Assembly (NCBI GenBank): GCA_007922195.1
Contig: ML681998.1
Coordinates: 18,162,320-18,226,319 of the forward strand
Direction: 5' to 3'
DNA length: 64,000 nucleotides
Source of the DNA: Podocnemis expansa
Taxonomy: Eukaryota; Chordata; Testudines; Podocnemididae
The translations under genes were made by a program, and so were the position numbers. The notes below the pieces were generated by a model that did not search any database, was not told the DNA's origin, and saw only the letters and a program-made list of their open reading frames with translations. This document shows positions 11,888-23,320 of the stretch, piece by piece (the stretch's first letter is position 1; each line of letters begins with the position of its first letter).

Positions 11888-13296
11888 TTACAGCTTACCC
11901 ACATTGAGTATGGGTCTGCCCAACGTGGCATCATCTCTAGCCTGTTGGATGATAGCATAGTGCATCATGAAAGTATGCACTGATGACCATGTGGCTGCCT
12001 TGCAGATCTCCTGGATTATGACCTGGTAGAGGAAGGCCATTGACAAAGCTTGGGCCCTGGTAGAATGAGCCCTGACATTCCCTGGAAGAGGTGTATTCGA
12101 CCTTCCGTAGCAGTCTTTGATGCAGTTTACTATCCATTTGGAAATGCACCGTGATGACATTGGAAGTCCTCTTTTACGTTCCATGACCACCACGAACAGT
12201 TGGGAGGTCCTGCAGAATGGGCGTGTGTGCTTGATATATGGTAAGAGTGCCCTCTTTACATCCAGGGTGTGCCACTTCCTCTGGTTCTCGGTAACCTGAG
12301 GATCCGGAAAGAATACTGGCAAACAAATGTCCTGATTAAGGTGAAAGGGAGAAACTACCTTATAAAGGAAGGATGGGTTTGGAGGGAGCATCACTTTATC
12401 AGGAAAGAACCTCATATATGGAGGTTTTGAGGAAAGGGCCTTCAGTTCAGACACCCTTCTGGCCGAAGTAATTGCCTCTAGAAAAGCCACCTTCCAAGCA
12501 AGGACAGAGTGCAAGAGTTCAAGGGTTCATAAGGCAGCTCCATTAGTCCTTGGAGCACTATATTAAGGTCCCATTGTGGGATATGTTCACGAGGTTGTGA
12601 GAAGACTCTTTTGAATCCCTTCAAAAATCTAGTGGAAGTGGGGTGAGAGAAAACAGGAACACCATCCACCTTTTTGTGGAGGGCTGAAATTGCTGCTAGA
12701 TGGACTCTCAGTGAGGAAAGAGAGAGGCCCTTGTCTCTGAGGTCTAGCAGGTAATCAAGGATTAAGTGTACGGGGGCTGAGATGGGAGTGGCCCCTTTAC
12801 TTAGAGCCCAGCGGGAGAAATGGTTCCATTTGGCTGTATAGGTGGCCCTAGAGGAAGGCCTCCTGCTACCAATTAATACCTTCCTGACCCTGTCTGAGCA
12901 GAGTCTTTCCTGCTCGCTGAGCCAAGAAGTCTCCAGGCTGTCAGGTGCAGGAGACCAGGGTTTGGGTGCCGCAGACACCCCGAATACTGTGTCAGGAGGT
13001 CCGCTCACATGGGAAGGCGGAGTTGAGCATCTATGGACAGGTCCTGTAAGAGTGAGTACCAGTGTTGTCTGGGCCAATCCGGAGCTATCAATATCATGTT
13101 CACTCTGTCCGTCTTGGCCTTCAGAAGGACCCTGTATATCAACAGAATTGGCAGGAAGACATACAGTAGGGTCCCCGACCAACTGAGGAGGAAGACATCC
13201 ATAAGTGAACCTTCCTCCTGACCCCTGAGAGAGCAGAAACACCAACATTTGTGGTTCTGTCATGTCACAAATAGGTTTACTTGAGGTGCTCCCCAC
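11888..13296 (-). pseudogene. DIRS tyrosine recombinase, frameshifted
   Basis: The product would integrate circular DIRS DNA. The upstream frame (13296-12478) carries the core-binding domain, with 'SSRATYTAKWNHFSRWAL' and 'LILDYLLDLRDKGLSLSSL'. The downstream frame (12514-11888) carries the catalytic domain. There the family's catalytic positions are visible: Arg in 'TSARRVSELKALS', His and Arg in 'AHSTRAQALS', and the probable nucleophile Tyr in 'FMMHYAI' (codon about 11957-11959). The two frames are offset, so a frameshift lies near 12480-12515. Otherwise the catalytic residues look intact, unlike those of the RT. It ends just before the internal complementary region. Confidence 0.88.
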
Positions 13297-13383
13297 TTGT
13301 TGATTTGGTGCAAAAACACCCTATTGTGGAGGGACCACTGGTGGTGGGCTAGGGAGTTTCTGCTGAGCAAAACTGCCAGCTTG

Positions 13384-13720
13384 TCATCCACTCCCAGTAG
13401 GTGAGTTGTCACCAGAGGAGTTGTTCCTCAGGGCTAGTTCCCAGAGGGCTGGGGAGTGGACAACCCCCTGCCAGTTCACATAGAACATGGCCATGGTGTT
13501 GTCCGCCAGGATCTGGACCAATTTGCCTTTTATTTTGTCCAGAAAAGTCTTGCAAGCCAGTCTGATGGCTCGCAGTTCCTTCATGTTTACATGAAGGAGG
13601 CTGTCTGACGGAGACCAAAGTCCTTGGGTGTAAAGTCCCCCTGATATGTGGGCCCCCACCCTGAATCTGAGGCATTGGTGATCAGTATCACTGTAGGGAC
13701 TGAGGCTTGGAAGGGGATTC
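13384..13720 (-). pseudogene. DIRS RNase H domain, degraded
   Basis: This domain would remove the RNA strand during reverse transcription. The start reads 'VILITNASDSGWGPTYQG'. The family has an Asp where this copy has Asn (codon 13674-13676), so the first catalytic acidic residue is lost. The rest continues in another frame with 'MKELRAIRLACKTF' (conserved Glu) and 'ILADNTMAMFYVNWQG' (conserved Asp). A frameshift therefore lies near 13645. It is contiguous with the RT upstream. Confidence 0.85.
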
Positions 13721-13724
13721 CTCC

Positions 13725-14640
13725 TATGGCAAAGAGAGGGTCCCCCCAGATCTTTAGTGTCCCCAGGATGTCTTGGGGAACCAACAGTACCTTGGACAGA
13801 GGGTGTCTCTGGGGTGGAACACTATGGACAGCCAGATCTGAAACGGTCTCATTCTTAGGCAGGCCATCCTTATCATGGAGGGGGCAGCCGCCATGTACCC
13901 GAGGAGCTGTAAGCAGTGTCAGGCCGTGGTTACTTGGAAGTCCTGCTGCTCTGCAATGATGGTGCAGATGGACTGAAATCTTGAGGAGGGCAGGAAGGCC
14001 CTCACTTTTTGGGAGTCTAGGAGAGCTCCTATGAACTTTATGCTTTGGGATGGGCAGAGTTTTGACTTTTCTTGATTTATGCAGAACCCCAAGTACTTGC
14101 ACAGTCCACTCACTACATTGATGCTGTGTTCTACCTCAGCTCTCGATCCCCCATTTATCAACCATTCGCCTAGGTAGGAGTAGATCCTTATACCCTGCCA
14201 GCGTAGGTAGGCAGTGACTGCCACCATGAACTTTGTGAACACTCTGGGGGCTAGAGAGAGCCTGAAGGGGAGGGATGTGAACTGAAAGCGTCTCCCCCCC
14301 ATGAATCTTAGAAACCTTCTGTGGCGGGAGTGTACTGCTATGTGAAAATAAGCGTCTTTTAGATCAAGGGCTGCAACCCAATCTTCAGAATTCAGAGATG
14401 GGATAATCTGTGACAGGGAAACCATATGGAACTTTTATTTTCTTTACATATTTGTTTAGAGCTCTGAGGTCCAGAATGGGTCTCAGGTCTCCATTTGATT
14501 CAGGAACTAGAAAGTAACAGGATTAAAACCCTTTTCCTCATTCTGATCTTGGGACCTTCTCTATGGCCCTGAGGGAATGGAGCTTCTCACATTCTCTCTC
14601 AAGCATCCGATCTAGCTCCTGGCGCCCAAGGTTTAAGCTA
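13725..14640 (-). pseudogene. DIRS reverse transcriptase, catalytic motif lost
   Basis: The fingers region begins about 14640 with 'LDRMLERECEKL' and continues to an 'LRPILDLRALN' block near 14470. There a frame change leads into 'AALDLKDAYFHIAV' (motif A, Asp kept) and 'TSLPFRLSLAPRVFTKF' (motif B). Motif C, normally Tyr-Leu-Asp-Asp in this family, reads YLGE followed by Trp at 14162-14176, so both aspartates are replaced. The downstream 'CKYLGFCINQEKSKLCPSQ' and 'FIGALLDS' are typical of DIRS. Without motif C this polymerase cannot have been active after the change. Confidence 0.9.
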
Positions 14641-14644
14641 GGGG

Positions 14645-14975
14645 GTGGTTTTCTGTCCTGAGGTATTGATCAAAATTGTACAAGGTACTCTTTTGAGACC
14701 ATTTCCAGTACCCACTGGTTGGTTGTGATGTTGGCCCAGTGGTGCGTGTATTGAGTCAGGTGGTTGGCAAAGGTTTGGCTCAAGGCTGTGGTTCTGCTGC
14801 CTTCGGGTTGACTGTCAGAAGTGTTGCTTCTTCCTCACTAAACAGTTGGTGTCTTGTCCCTGATGACTAGCCTGGGAGCTGAGGGATTTTTGGCTTCTAC
14901 TTGGGTGGGTCTTGTCCCTATCCAGGCCCCCATGTTGGTGTTGGGGGTACAGGTAGGACCGGGAGAAGGAGCCCT
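14645..14975 (-). other. DIRS gag-pol junction, no clear frame
   Basis: The interval lies between the recognisable gag C-terminus and the RT N-terminus. It shows no long frame, so stops or frameshifts must have accumulated here. Confidence 0.5.
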
Positions 14976-14979
14976 GTGT

Positions 14980-16950
14980 CTAGGTCTGCTCTTTCAACTG
15001 CTGTAATTGTTGTTGCAGCAGCTGCTGGGGCCTGAAGAAATGCCTAACCGGTGGTGGCATGTACATGCCTAAGGATTTAAGGGTGGGCCTGGAGTCCTTC
15101 ATGCCATACAGTTTTAAGTCTGTGGACTTGAAGAGATCAGGGCCTTCGAATGGTAGGCCCTGTATAATGAGTTGCATCTGCAGGGAGAGACCCAAGCCTT
15201 GAAGCCAAGCTGAATGTCTCATAGCCACAGTGGAGGCTATGTTCTGTGAAGCTGTATCAGATGCATCCCAGGAGGTCATAAGGGCATCTCTCAAGGCCAA
15301 GATCCCTTCCTCCACCATCATCTCAAAGTCTCTCAGGTGGTCCTTAGAGATGGCACTGTGGAAACCCTCCATGGCTCTCCAAAGGTTGAGCACACCTCCC
15401 CCTGAGGGCTTGGTGGTTAGTAAAGTGTAGCTGCAAGGTAGAGGTAGAATAAACCTTCCTGCTGAATAAGTCGAGCTTCCTTATTCTTGGGGGTAGAACC
15501 TGGCTGGCCCTGCCTTTCCTTCTGATTAACTGTATCCACCACTAGGTACCCTGGCTTAGGGTGCTGGAAGAGGAATGAAAACTTGTTGGAAGGAATGTGG
15601 TACCTCTGATCTGCCACCTTGGCCACAGGATGGATTGATGATGGGGTCTGCCAGTGCACCCTAGCAATCCTGTACACCCCTTCCTGGAGAGGAATGGATA
15701 CCTTTGCAGGTGGGGTGGTGTCTCCCACATCAAAAGAGAGGGTCACACTCCTCCTGTACCACTGCCAAGTCCAAGTTGAGGTTTGTTGCCATGCGACGCA
15801 GCAGCTCCTGTTGTGTGCCAGGGTTGTCCCTGTACATCGGGGTCTTTGAAAAGTATGTTCGTCTGGAGAAGAGGACGAGGGGGCCCTTGATCTGCTACAC
15901 TGGCTGGAGTCTGGGTCAGGCTCACCATTGGATACATCTGAAGAGCCCAAAGTTCGAGCCAAGGACGGTGCCGACTGCTGCTGGGAGCCTGTGTCATCGT
16001 TGACCATCCAATTCAGCCAGTCCTGTGACCAGTCATTGAAGGAGTGTATGGTCATGGTTCAACAGGAGGGGAAGCAGCCCCTTTCCCTGTGTGAACCCTT
16101 TTTAGCACACGTAGAGTTACCCCACAACACTCACACCATGGCTGCTGGCATCGCACTTCTACTTGGCTGGGGCGTCAGGGAATGCTTGTGGCGGCGCTTG
16201 CCCGCTTGTCTGTTGGTACCAGAGGTTGCTTCCAGAGATCCAGGGCACCAAATGAAGCTGGGAGATGATGGTGAGGATGAGTTTGACCTCTGTCTTCTTG
16301 GACCTTGGGAGCATGGTACCAAGGGCTCACAGGACAAGTGCCAGGAGGAGTGGTCGTCAGAGTGATCTACAGTACTATTTTGCTATGCTGGTGCAGGACT
16401 CGATGGTGCCAAGGCCATGGGCAGTACCGAACCTTGCTTTGTCCACTCTTTTGACGAAAGTGCTGGTTTTCCCTTTGACCAGGCTTTGTTCATCAGTACT
16501 GGGGCAGGCTCCTGGAATAGGGCCTGTGCTGCTGCGAGGGCCTCTGGCATCCATGGTCCAAAAGATGCCCCAGTCCCAACTCCCATGGAGGGGTGTGCAG
16601 GGACAGGGGTGAGTGGTGCTGTGCCAGTGCTGAATTTGGTGTAGATCATGGCTTCGTGTTCTGAGCCAGAGAGCAGCTCCAGGCTGGTTCTGGTGCAGAG
16701 TCTGTAGGCGGTGCCAACAGAGCATTTAGTGCATGAGACGTATTGGGTGCTGAGTGAGATGAGTGGTCATCAGCAAGGGTGTGCAACCTCCACTCTGTCT
16801 TTTTGGGTCCTTGCCTTGAAGGACCTGCAGATGGAGCAGTTCTCCACGAGGTGTGACTCACCAAGGCACGCAAGACATTTCTCGTGGGCGTTGTCTAGCG
16901 GAAAGGCTTTGCAGCATGATGGACATGGTTATACCCCATAATCTCTATTA
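14980..16950 (-). pseudogene. DIRS gag, frameshifted
   Basis: This would be the nucleocapsid-like protein of the element. Near its N-terminus, 16836-16877 encodes a CCHC zinc knuckle, 'CLACLGESHLVENC', which fits C-x2-C-x4-H-x4-C. A middle segment (16055-15417) contains 'VHWQTPSSIHPVAKVADQRY' and 'SFLFQHPKPGYLVVD', followed by 'PKNKEARLIQQEG'. The C-terminal segment (15393-14980) contains 'AISKDHLRDFEMMVEEGIL' and 'LPFEGPDLFKSTD', then 'KDSRPTLKSLGMY', a usual DIRS gag ending, and a Gln-rich tail. The pieces lie in different frames, so several frameshifts are present. The exact start is not decided. Confidence 0.82.
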
Positions 16951-17029
16951 CAAGCAAAAGGAGGACAGGCACTTGCTTCCACAAGTTTTGGCTGTTCCAA
17001 AACTGTTGCTGAGGGTGGAAAGAAAGGAA

Positions 17030-17200
17030 CTGGGAGGGTCAGGGTCACACTCACCATTATAGCTCCAGTTGCAGTGCAGAGGGGACATTGGCCATGTGCC
17101 CTGACCTGATGGGCTAAGGCTAAAGACTTTCCAAGCTACTGTGCGCTGCAGCACGTATACACCTGTAACTGAATGATGTGAGCAGTGCTTGAGGAAGAAC
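17030..17200. repeat. DIRS terminal inverted repeat (element 5' end)
   Basis: This is the reverse complement of 11534-11707. It includes 'ggccatgtgccctgacctga' and 'actttccaagctactgtg'. The outer 38 bp (17160-17197) are also complementary to the second half of the internal complementary region. Confidence 0.9.
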
Positions 17201-17204
17201 CAGA

Positions 17205-17645
17205 GATTTAAAAAACAAAAACACAAACAAACAATTCCTCCACTCTTAATGTACAGTACCGTAGATCCTCAGCTGTTAGCCAGCTTGGCTAAATGCCCAC
17301 ACAGGATTAACTTACGTTTATGGCAGCAAAATTCAATTTAAAATTAATTTGCAAATAATTTAAGAAATGCATTTTAACCTCAATGAAATGAGCTCATTCA
17401 AACTCATTTTTAAAAATTATATACTGCAGACCTGGCAACAAATGCAATGGCAAGAAAACACAAGCAGTCTGCTATTTAAATCATGTTGACAGTATAACAT
17501 TCATTGCAATTATTTAAAAGTTTAGCACAAGTGACTAATATTAAACTGATACAAAAAAGCTCCTGCAATTTAGAATTTTGACCATATTTTCTAATATGTA
17601 CTACTCTGTCAGCTCCCTTACTCTTGCATTTGTTATTTTGTTCTT
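17205..17645. other. AT-rich DNA, nothing recognised
   Basis: This is the right flank of the DIRS insertion. No repeat termini or coding signals were seen. Confidence 0.4.
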
Positions 17646-17649
17646 CCAT

Positions 17650-18125
17650 GAAATGTGTAGTATCTTCTTCAGCTATCTGTGATGCGCATCCTTTAGTTTT
17701 TGGAGTTTAACTTGTTTGATAGCCTCTCTCATTAAGTCAGTCTCTGCTCCATACAATCACATAGTATATTCTGACCCTTAATTTGGTATGAAGCTCTTGG
17801 TTTGTTCATCCTTCCAAAAGTAGAATTGGCTCTTCCTAAATTTATATGAATATCTTCAGCACAGTTGCCACCAAATGTCATCACACTCCCCAGGTAGCAG
17901 AACTCTTCTACCTGTTCAATTCTTCTCCATCCACGTACACCTTTGTGTCACGTCCAGTTTCCTAACTTCATAATCTTTGTTTTCTCTACATTTATTTGCA
18001 GTCCAATTTTCACTGCTTGACTTACCTGATGTAAGGGCAATCATTCCTTTCTGTCATCCTTAGTAAAGCGAAGTTAAAAATAGAAGAGAGAACACCCAAT
18101 GAAATTAAAGCAGCCATCAAAGGCC
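17650..18125 (-). pseudogene. RTE-like LINE reverse transcriptase fragment
   Basis: On the minus strand, about 17995-17690 reads 'KVYVDGEELNRVEEFCYLGS', then a block with 'GNCAEDIHINLGRANSTFGR'. These are typical of the C-terminal RT region of RTE-like non-LTR elements. On the opposite strand 18079-18123 reads 'EERTPNEIKAAIKGL', a motif from the N-terminal part of the same enzyme type. The two pieces are thus in opposite orientation and out of order, as after 5' inversion or rearrangement. No frame is intact. The family assignment is by motif memory. Confidence 0.6.
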
Positions 18126-18129
18126 TCTG

Positions 18130-18637
18130 TGTTAGGGTGTATAAACCTACACTGCGACAGAAGGGGTTAAGGAGTAGTTCTGAATTCAGGTGACTACCCT
18201 TCACTGCACCTGCTGAGCTTGGTCCTCCCAGAGGAGAAGCTTAAAAGGGAGCCAGTGCTGTTCAGAAGGGGGACAGAGAGGAGAGGAGGACAGACCTAAC
18301 TTGAATAAAAGCACAGCAGAAGTCATTACTATGGGAGGGATATGAAAGTGGTCACTATCCCAGGCGCTAGAGGAGGGGCCAAGGAACAGAGCCAGGTTAG
18401 AGGTAGCAGGAGACTTTCTTGGGATGAGAAATTGAGCCGTGAGGAGAAAGGGGCCTACGAGGAACCTGCCTGAAATCCTGCGTAGGGGGAGAACCTGACA
18501 GCATTGGGCAGTGGGGGTGGTACCCAGGAAACTGGGCCAATCTGAAATTTGGCCAAGCCTGCAAAGACGACAATTACCAGGGGAACCCAAATAGGTGGAT
18601 GATTTGATTGTTTTTGCTATTTTCTATTGGACTTTAA
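18130..18637. other. purine-rich non-coding stretch
   Basis: The stretch is rich in 'gaggag' and 'ggggaga' words and has an LTR-like 'gaagcttaaaagggagcc' box near 18236, but no termini. Open frames on either strand lack domains. It might be part of an LTR; evidence is weak. Confidence 0.25.
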
Positions 18638-18977
18638 GGCTGTGTCTACATCTAACTGCTTAGTCTGAACAAAGCAGTTCAGAGTTAGTTCTAACTAACC
18701 ACAGGTTAGTTCAAACTAACTGGAACTTTTTAGTTTGAACTAAAAAACCATGGTTAGTTCGAACTAACCACTTAGCTTGAACTTTAGTTTAAACTAGCAC
18801 AGCTACGCAGTTAGTTTGCACTAACTGTTCAAACTAACTTGTTTGAACAAAGCTTTGCTTAGTTCAGGCTAAAAAAATTTTCAGTTTGAACTAGGCAAAG
18901 CCTAGTGTAGACAGGGGGCAAATTAGTCTGGATTAAGCCTCCTTAATCTGGACTACTTTACTATTGTAGACATAGCC
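18638..18977. mobile_element. TTCGAA-type MITE, second copy
   Basis: The left end 'ggctgtgtctacatc' and the right end 'ttgtagacatagcc' are inverted and match the termini of the element at 7254-7623. The inside is filled with variants of the same palindromic word: 'ttagttcgaactaa' once exactly, with 'gttcaaactaac', 'tagtttgaacta' and similar forms. Most CpG centres have changed to TpG or CpA, so this copy looks older or more methylated. A clear target duplication was not resolved. Confidence 0.68.
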
Positions 18978-18979
18978 CA

Positions 18980-21900
18980 TGTGAAGGGCTTTGAGGTCTT
19001 GTGGGGAGGCAGCTGGTAGGAAGTGGCCCTGAAACATTCCAGGGTCTTCACTATCACTGCTTCTCCTAGGACCCTGGGCTGGAGCCCAGAGAAGAGGGGG
19101 GCTCAGGCTCTCCCACAAACATCCCTCCTCAGAAGAGGCCTAAAACTCTTCCCTCTACATTCTCCTGATTACCCAAATAGAATGTGGCACACAGATTTTA
19201 TTCACATCATAAGGAATTCAGATAACTCGGAAGGTAGGAGCCATTCGTGTGCCCTCCTCCTCCTCCTCACAGTCCTGGCCGGGAGTCTCAGCTCTGCCCC
19301 ACTCCCGCTGTCTCTCCCTCCACATCTCCTATGACAGCACAGCTGCAAAGGGCTCCTTGTGCTGCAGAGCTGGTAACAACTCATCCTTGAAGGCATGCGG
19401 TGAGTGGGGGAGGCTGTGGAAGACTGCAGCCAGGATCACAGCCTTCCTTGCACCTTCAGTCATCAGGGTCTGCTGTCATGGCCCAACAACGGGGCTGCAG
19501 AGGTCTCCCTGCATGGCTGAAGCAACCAATCAGTGCTAGAGTGGCCACAGCCATGGTCATGGGCTCCTGCTCCTCTTCAGTCATGGCTGGTAATTTCTGC
19601 TCCATTATCTGAACATCCACATTATCCAAATCCTTTCCTCATCCTCCAGCATAAGATACGTGAAAGGAAGGGATTTGTACAACGTGGAGGATCAGGTGAC
19701 AGGGTTTCAGCTAAATGGGAGTATATTGTATTAACTCTTCAACAGATCACTGAAAAAGCTACTGCTTGGCAAAAAAACCCATCCTAATCAACTCTATCAA
19801 TGTTAAAGCATTCAATAGGATCCCACACTGAGCCTTTGAGGATTACTGCTGGAAGTCGGGGGATAGGAGGTATCAGACAAGCTGACCACCACGAGACATA
19901 TATAGGATGGGAGCAGAGGTACAGTAAAATTAGATACAAGCCTAGGTGAGAGGTTTGATACTGTGAGTGTTAGACAAAGGTGTGAGTTATCCTCAATCCT
20001 TTTTGCCTTCCCAATAGACTAGGTGATGAAGTAGGCAACATAAGGCATCATGGATGGTATAAAAGGTTACTGGAGGGAAGTTATGGGACCCTGACTTTAC
20101 CAAATTAGAATAAGGATGCTCCAATGCCCTGAATACTGAGCCAGTATGTTTGGCTATCCTAGCTAGCATTTCCTTGGAACATCTTCTCTACAGAGTGGGG
20201 ACAGCATCTTCTTATGTGCCTGGCACATTTTGGACATTGGTATAACAACAAACAGCACAAGTGGAAACGTCTAGAACACCACTATTCCACTTAGGGTGTT
20301 TTTTTTTTAAGATTGCAGTACTCTAGTATGAACTCTGTACAGGCCAGATTTACACCTGTATGCATAGGGTACCATTTTTCTCTGTCCTTGTCACCACAAG
20401 GCCAGATGTGCTGGTGGGGGAACTGAACCCCAGAGGGGGCTGCAGGGTGATATTGCATCTCCTGTACTCCTGAGAGTTCTGCTACAGAAAGGTCCAGCTC
20501 AGGAGTGGCATTGAATCCAGTTCAGTATTTGTCTTGGAGAAATAGTCTCTTTTGTACTGGGCATCCTGTCAGGTGCTCAGCCCTACCATTGAATTCTATG
20601 GGAGTTTAGACCCCTCAGCATCTCCCAGGGACAGGTACTTTCATCTTATGGGAGTCTGAAAGATGAAAATGGGTTGAAAATGAGACTGGATTGTTATGGG
20701 AGAGGCTAAATGAGTATCTGGCCATTTTTGTAGAAATCTTATCAAGTTCACAAGAAAGGATGACATCTGAGGAGGTTAAGGGGGCTTGTTACATTCACTT
20801 CTTGACAGCCAAAACAAATGAAAGTGAGGTGTGCATTATATTGTTTGTATTGTATTGCATTGCCAGAACAGCTATTGGAAATTAAAACTTTATCAACCAG
20901 AGAGGCAGTTTCTGTAACTGCCATTTTAATGAAAGGTTAAGCCAGGAGATAAAACAGGTCACAATTATAACAGAACCCCAGGCCTGCAGAGTCTGAAAGA
21001 TTGATGCTAGGTTCCATCACCAGCTGGAGTTCTTCTTTTGTGTTCATTACAAACCCAGCCTGCAGCTGCAATAGCTTGAAACTGGCATACATCATGCCTA
21101 GCCGGCAGCCTGTTTTTAAAAAGTTAACAGAGAAGTTCTTTGATCTAGCTCAGAGGGCATTCTCCTCTGTGGTACTAGTTAGAAGATTAGCTCCCATTAT
21201 TTCTCTGCTAAACAAGATGTTTAATTTCACATCTGAAGTCAGAGGTTTTATCCTACCAGGTATAGTAAGAAATGGAAAGGGCTAAGGATCCTTGCATGTA
21301 ACCATTTTGTTTTCATTTTTATATCATAGCCCTTCAACATCTAAAAATACACAGAAACAATTCAGAGTCTGGTTTTGACTTATGGTATATTACTTCAAAT
21401 CAGGAAAAACTCAATGAAGTCAGTATTTCACTGATTTGTGAAAGATATAAGTAGGGTAAAAAACCAGGCCATTGAGCATTTTAAGAGTATGACACCAGAC
21501 AAATGCTAAGTAGGAAGTAAAGCAGTTCAGTGTCTGTGTGGTGTTAAAGTTCCTAGTCCCTTGTTGTTTGTGCAATCTATTACAGTGCAAATGACTTTTA
21601 TAGTGGTAATGGAGCGACCATACCCCAGTACTAAATTGTGTCATTACCTTCATTAGTGATAACCACCAGAGACCCTATTACTTGCATATAAAAGAATGTA
21701 ATGTAGCTGCAACACTGTCCCTATGTCTGGAGTATCTTCAACATGCACCGTTAATCCCTTTACTTACTAAGTTTCCCTGAACAATGAAGCTTGTCCAGCT
21801 GTAATCAATAATTAATAGAGGAATTATTGTAGGTCAGAGAACAGACTGTTTGAAAGGATCCAATAACCATTCCTTATGGCAACCAAAAATTTAACTAAAT

Positions 21901-21990
21901 TTACTAATATATTTAGTTATTAGCAAATTAGGTTAGTAATAAAGGACCACAGTTATCTATGAGAGATATCTTTATAAGGTTAGTGTTTAC
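18980..21990. other. non-coding interval
   Basis: No gene is supported. About 19240-19600 is C/T-rich and lies between the inverted words 'ttcagataact' (19218) and 'attatctgaaca' (19603), which may be remnants of a small DNA transposon. The remainder is ordinary AT-rich sequence with short frames without domains. Confidence 0.35.
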
Positions 21991-21994
21991 AAAA

Positions 21995-22765
21995 AAATGT
22001 AAAACACTTTGCCTACCTTAGCAGCCGTTTCTCATAGAGGGCAGACAGACATCAAGATTCAGCACAGCACCTGCTGTGCCAGCCTTGCCTTTGGCAGACT
22101 ACCTCACTGGATGTTCAATAACCATGACATCAGAACACACACAAGACTTGTAGTTTACAACCTGATGTTAATTCTTGTTCTCCTCCATGGCTGCAAAACT
22201 GCATGGTGCACAGAAAACACCTGAAAAACCTAAAACAGCTGCACCAGCTGTTTTTGCAGAGGACCCTCAATGGAAAGTGGGAGGATCACAGCACTAACCT
22301 CAGTGTCCTCATAAAGGTCAACGTCTTCCATGTTGAGGCTCTGATTATCTAGCACCAACTGAGGCGGAGCCGGAATTGCATGCATATGACTGATGCATGC
22401 TTACTAAACAATGGCTGTATTCTCAACTCAAAGGGGGAAAGGAAACAGGGAGGCCAAAATAAATGCTTTAAAGACATCTTCAAGACAAACATCAAGAGAT
22501 TGTGGCATTGACATCACATATTGGGAAACAGAAGCCCATGACACGGCTAACTGGTGAAGACTTGTCGGAGAAGGAATGGCCACTTTTAAGGAAAATCACC
22601 TCATCCTGGTTGCAGAAAAGGCAGGACAGACACCTGTCATGCAGCAGTTGTGGCCCAACTCTGCCTCCCAATGCCACCTGCAACAAGTCTGCAGCTCAAG
22701 GATCAGAATCAGTTACCAAAGACTCAGAACAAACCCTGTGAAGGAAATCCTCAAACTTTCAAAGA
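21995..22765 (+). pseudogene. non-LTR retrotransposon ORF2 C-terminus, decayed
   Basis: The plus strand keeps pieces of a LINE reverse transcriptase C-terminus. 'CASLAFGRLPHWMFNNHD' and 'IRTHTRLVVYNLMLIL' are followed by a 'LLHGCKTAW' block, the usual 'LLYGCETW' position. About 22218-22330 continues with decayed 'LKNLKQLHQLFLQRTLNGKW' text. About 22370-22560 holds a region matching 'RNCMHMTDA' and 'KEGKETGRPK'. Several stops and frame changes occur. Family assignment beyond non-LTR (possibly RTE-like) is uncertain. Confidence 0.6.
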
Positions 22766-22769
22766 ATCA

Positions 22770-23140
22770 CCAGGTAGCCACATTCTGCCAATATTATTCA
22801 TGCTGGCAGGACTATTACTGAGACATTTCCATTGAAAACACCTGGGAAATTTATGGATTAAGGTACCACTCAGCATGAGAAAGTGTGGCAGAATCTGGAG
22901 TGGTATAGAGATTGTCATACTGGATGAGATACATGGACCAGCTAGTCTACTATTCTATCACCAACTATGACTAGCACCAGCTACTTCAAAGGAAAGTACA
23001 AGAAACCCTTCAGTAAGCAGATGTGGCATAGTCTGTCTTCCTGGAAATCATTAAGAGGACCCATGCCTATAAAATAATCCCTAACCCCATGGTTTTACCT
23101 ACAAATGATTTCCAGTTATTCAGCTACAGTTGTTCTGCTT
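22770..23140. other. non-coding, nothing recognised
   Basis: No supported frame or repeat end was seen. Confidence 0.35.
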
Positions 23141-23320
23141 GGCCCTGTAGTGTAGAGGCAGTTTATGCCAGCAAGAGACATTTTTTTGGCACCACCTCCA
23201 CAAATGAATCAAGTCTCTGGGGACTTTGCTGGCACAGCTATGTCACTTAAGAAGGTACTTTTTCCTCCACATCCTTCACTGACAGCTATTTTGACAAAAG
23301 TTCATAGTACAGACCTGGCC
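23141..23320. mobile_element. possible small MITE
   Basis: The left end 'ggccctgtagtgtaga' and the right end 'tagtacagacctggcc' are partly complementary and resemble the GGCC...GTCTACACTA termini of sauropsid MITEs. The match is imperfect and no duplication is clear. Confidence 0.4.

Larger units (their letters stand above)
11511..17204 (-). mobile_element. DIRS-type tyrosine-recombinase retrotransposon, structurally complete
   Basis: DIRS elements copy through RNA into a circle that a tyrosine recombinase integrates, so they lack LTRs and target duplications. All structural parts are visible. Inverted terminal repeats of about 170 bp pair 11534-11707 with 17030-17200. An internal complementary region lies at 11758-11854. 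On the minus strand the coding order is gag (about 16.95-14.98 kb), RT (14.64-13.92 kb), RNase H (13.72-13.38 kb) and recombinase (13.30-11.89 kb). The length of about 5.7 kb fits the family. Frameshifts break every coding region, and RT and RNase H have lost catalytic residues. The copy is therefore dead but only moderately decayed. Confidence 0.92.
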
